In this document: positions 5,815-7,726 of the stretch, piece after piece
Numbering within the stretch: the stretch's first letter is position 1
Layout: every line of letters begins with the position of its first letter
Origin: Acidimicrobiia bacterium
GTDB taxonomy: Bacteria; Actinomycetota; Acidimicrobiia; Spongiisociales; UBA5794
Assembly (NCBI GenBank): GCA_013695075.1
Contig: JACDBE010000248.1
Location: forward strand, 1-7,726
Direction: 5' to 3'
Length of the DNA: 7,726 bases
Position numbers and translations under genes: made by a program
The notes under the pieces: model-generated
Seen by the model: only the letters and a program-made list of their open reading frames with translations
What the model was told of the DNA's origin: nothing
Database searches by the model: none

Positions 5815-6858
5815 ATGGATCCTTCCACGACGGCCCGGAGCGACGAGGTCATCTACGCCGCCGGGCTCGTCAAGACCTACGGAGAGGTGACCGCCCTCGC
5901 CGGGCTCGACCTCAGCGTCCCTCAGGGCGGTGTGCTCGGGCTGCTGGGACCCAACGGTGCCGGCAAGACCACCGCGGTCCGCATCCTGACCACCCTGCTG
6001 CCCCCCGACAGCGGAGAGGTTCGGGTCGCCGGCATCGACGTGGTGACCAACCCCGAAGAGGTGCGCAAGCGCATCGGACTCTCCGGCCAGTACGCCGCCG
6101 TCGACGAGCACCTCACCGGGTTCGAGAACCTGGACATGATCGGGCGGCTCTACCGGCTCGGTCGCCACCCGGCGAGGGCCCGTGCCCGGGAACTGCTGGA
6201 CCGCTTCCGCCTGGACGAAGCGGCCGATCGTCCCGTGAAGACATACTCGGGCGGGATGCGGCGGCGCCTCGACCTGGCCGGTGCGCTGGTGGCCAAGCCG
6301 ACCGTGCTCTTCCTCGACGAGCCCACCACCGGGCTCGATCCCCGCGGCCGCGCCGACATGTGGGAGGTCATCCGCGAGCTGGTCGCCCAGGGCACCACCC
6401 TGTTGCTCACCACCCAGTACATGGAGGAGGCCGACTACCTGGCCGACGAGATCGTGGTCATCGATCACGGGACCTGCATCGCCAACGGCACCCCGGACCA
6501 GCTGAAGGAACAGCTGGGTGGGGAGCGGATCGAGGTGGTGGTCGAGCATGCCACCGACATCGACCCGGCCCGTCAGTTGCTGGTCGACTACTCGGTTGAC
6601 GGCGTCCGGGTCGACGAGAAGAGCCGGAGCCTGACCGTCCCCATCAGCGGTGGGGCATCGGTACTGATGAACGTGCTGCGTGCCTTCGACACCAAGGGCA
6701 TTTCCCTGTCCGATGTCGGGCTGCGTCGACCGACACTCGACGACGTGTTCCTCACCCTCACCGGCCACGCCGCCGAGCCGGAAGCCGCCAACGCCTCCCC
6801 GGACTCGGAGGAAGCCGATGAGGAGTCGACCCGCGACCTGGAGGAGGTCTCCCGATGA
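5815..6858 (+). CDS. DrrA-like ABC transporter ATP-binding protein
   Basis: 347 residues. The motifs are in order: Walker A GPNGAGKTT (45-53), Q-loop Q92 in LSGQYAAVDEHLTGFENL, signature YSGGMRRRLDLA (144-155), Walker B VLFLDEP (164-170, catalytic E169), D-loop GLDP (173-176), and TTQYMEEADYLAD (199-211) at the H-loop. Q201 replaces the switch histidine, which is normal in DrrA-type ATPases. A C-terminal domain of DUF4162 type follows (about 236-316), ending RRPTLDDVFLTLTGHAA. A very acidic tail (about 321-347, rich in Glu and Asp) has no motif I recognise. The protein powers export by the DrrB-like permease whose start codon it overlaps by four bases. DrrAB-type pumps export drugs, antibiotics or lipids; the cargo here is unknown. 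Regulation by the divergent WYL protein is inferred from the shared intergenic palindromes. Confidence 0.95.
   Translation: MDPSTTARSDEVIYAAGLVKTYGEVTALAGLDLSVPQGGVLGLLGPNGAGKTTAVRILTTLLPPDSGEVRVAGIDVVTNPEEVRKRIGLSGQYAAVDEHLTGFENLDMIGRLYRLGRHPARARARELLDRFRLDEAADRPVKTYSGGMRRRLDLAGALVAKPTVLFLDEPTTGLDPRGRADMWEVIRELVAQGTTLLLTTQYMEEADYLADEIVVIDHGTCIANGTPDQLKEQLGGERIEVVVEHATDIDPARQLLVDYSVDGVRVDEKSRSLTVPISGGASVLMNVLRAFDTKGISLSDVGLRRPTLDDVFLTLTGHAAEPEAANASPDSEEADEESTRDLEEVSR
6841..6848 (+). promoter_or_regulatory. Ribosome binding site for the permease, inside the ATPase gene
   Basis: GAGGAGGT sits six bases before the permease ATG at 6855, within the last codons of the ATPase. The permease can therefore initiate efficiently despite the ATGA overlap. 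Confidence 0.8.
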
Positions 6859-7694
6859 CAAACCTGATGTGGGCCGCCGCCGACGGGGCGGTGGTCGCCA
6901 AGCGCAACCTGATCAAGATCAAGCGCGTCCCCGAGATCCTGGTGTGGGTGTTGATGTCACCCATCATGTTCGTGCTGCTGTTCGTGTACGTGTTCGGCAG
7001 CTCGATCCAGATCCCGGGCGTCCCCTACCGGGAGTGGTTGATCGCCGGGATCTTCGCCCAGACGGTGGTGTTCGGCGCCACCTTCACCGGAGCCGGGATC
7101 GCCGAGGACATGCAGAAGGGCATCATCGACCGCTTCCGGTCGTTGCCCATGTCCCGATCAGCGGTGATCGTGGGCCGAACCGCCAGCGACGTCGTTTACA
7201 ACGTGCTGTCGCTGACCATCATGGGGCTCACTGGGCTGCTGGTGGGGTGGCGGATCCGCGGCTCGGCGCTGGATGCGGTGGCCGGGTTCCTGCTACTGCT
7301 GGCGTTCTCCTACGCCTTTTCGTGGGTGATGGCATACATCGGTCTGCTGGTGCCCAGCGCGGAGGTCATCAACAACGCCTCATTCATGGTGATCATGCCG
7401 CTGACGTTCATCTCCAACGCCTTTGTGCGGCTGGAGAACCTGCCCGGCCCACTGCAGACATTCGCCGAGTGGAACCCCGTGTCGGCGGTGACCCAGTCGG
7501 CTCGGGAACTGTTCGGCAACGCCCCTCCGGGGGAGGCTCTCGCCCAGCTGCAGGGGAGTGGTGGCGACGTCCTGTCCCAGGCGTGGCCGTTGCAGAACCC
7601 GGTGCTGTATACCGTGATCTGGATCGTGGTGATCCTGGCGGTGTTCGTCCCCCTGTCGGTCCGCCAGTACCGCCGGGCCGCCAGCAAGAACTGA
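6855..7694 (+). CDS. DrrB-like ABC-2 type transporter permease
   Basis: 279 residues with six predicted membrane segments, at about 27-48, 60-82, 108-132, 138-164, 172-190 and 249-268. This is the usual topology and length of ABC-2 permeases. EDMQKGIIDRFRSLPMSRSA (84-103) is the conserved cytoplasmic coupling region of the DrrB group. EWNPVSAVTQSARELFGN (205-222) is the family's conserved extracellular or interfacial loop before the last helix. It forms the channel of the exporter with the ATPase encoded immediately upstream, presumably as a dimer with two ATPase subunits. The ATG overlaps the ATPase stop (ATGA, 6855-6858), giving coupled, stoichiometric translation. It appears complete, ending at TGA 7692-7694. 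Substrate specificity cannot be read from the sequence. Confidence 0.94.
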   Translation: MTNLMWAAADGAVVAKRNLIKIKRVPEILVWVLMSPIMFVLLFVYVFGSSIQIPGVPYREWLIAGIFAQTVVFGATFTGAGIAEDMQKGIIDRFRSLPMSRSAVIVGRTASDVVYNVLSLTIMGLTGLLVGWRIRGSALDAVAGFLLLLAFSYAFSWVMAYIGLLVPSAEVINNASFMVIMPLTFISNAFVRLENLPGPLQTFAEWNPVSAVTQSARELFGNAPPGEALAQLQGSGGDVLSQAWPLQNPVLYTVIWIVVILAVFVPLSVRQYRRAASKN

Positions 7695-7713
7695 ACGACG
7701 AACCGGGCGTCGT
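7695..7713 (+). terminator. Possible weak terminator after the exporter operon
   Basis: ACGACG-aaccggg-CGTCGT is a perfect 6-bp inverted repeat starting right after the permease stop. There is no visible T-tract, and the window ends 13 bases later, so its role is uncertain. Confidence 0.3.
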
Positions 7714-7726
7714 CCTCGGCAACGGG

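Noticed and set aside
6412..6432. Gln instead of the H-loop His in the ABC ATPase as a catalytic defect
   Set aside because: TTQY-x-EEAD is typical of the DrrA subfamily, so this is a family trait and not a loss of function.
5785..6861. Minus-strand 358-residue ORF opposite the ABC ATPase
   Set aside because: It is the antisense shadow of a gene with all ABC motifs in order; its own translation has no recognisable domain.

Overview
The window is high-GC DNA with GTG starts and dense, often overlapping genes. Domain content (LemA, DUF2207, WYL regulator, DrrA/DrrB-type exporter, DUF4404) fits an actinomycete-like bacterium (Actinomycetota). I cannot name the species from this sequence. All coordinates are on the given strand.

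Left block (1-2462, minus strand): a two-gene envelope operon. The first gene is lemA (1896-2462), a short protein with one N-terminal membrane segment. It is followed after 38 bases by a DUF2207 membrane protein (1-1857). The DUF2207 gene runs off the left edge inside its glycine-rich tail, so it is nearly complete.

Middle block (2463-3156): there is no intact gene here. Upstream of lemA are a perfect 16-bp tandem duplication and a pair of 10-bp direct repeats, followed by small GGGAGGG palindromes. On the plus strand lies a decayed remnant (2679-3089) of an MGH1-like/GH63-type glucosidase. Three conserved blocks of an enzyme several times longer are joined in one open frame. A 7-bp inverted repeat sits at the main internal junction and a GGGAGGG-type palindrome lies inside the second gap. 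A small DUF4404 gene (3157-3414, plus) follows.

Right block (3463-7694): a likely functional module. On the minus strand, a WYL-domain regulator (4683-5648) overlaps a class I methyltransferase (4108-4686) by four bases. A peroxiredoxin (3463-4047) lies 60 bases further downstream. Divergently, on the plus strand, a DrrA-like ABC ATPase (5815-6858) overlaps its DrrB-like permease (6855-7694) by four bases. The shared 166-bp intergenic region holds two 15-bp palindromes of the same 6-3-6 design (consensus GGTYACgnnGTGRCC) and a weaker third. They are good candidates for operators of the WYL regulator. The inferred picture is a regulator that senses a small molecule or stress and controls both an exporter and a modifying/detoxifying gene pair.

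No tRNA, rRNA, CRISPR array, transposase or integrase was seen.
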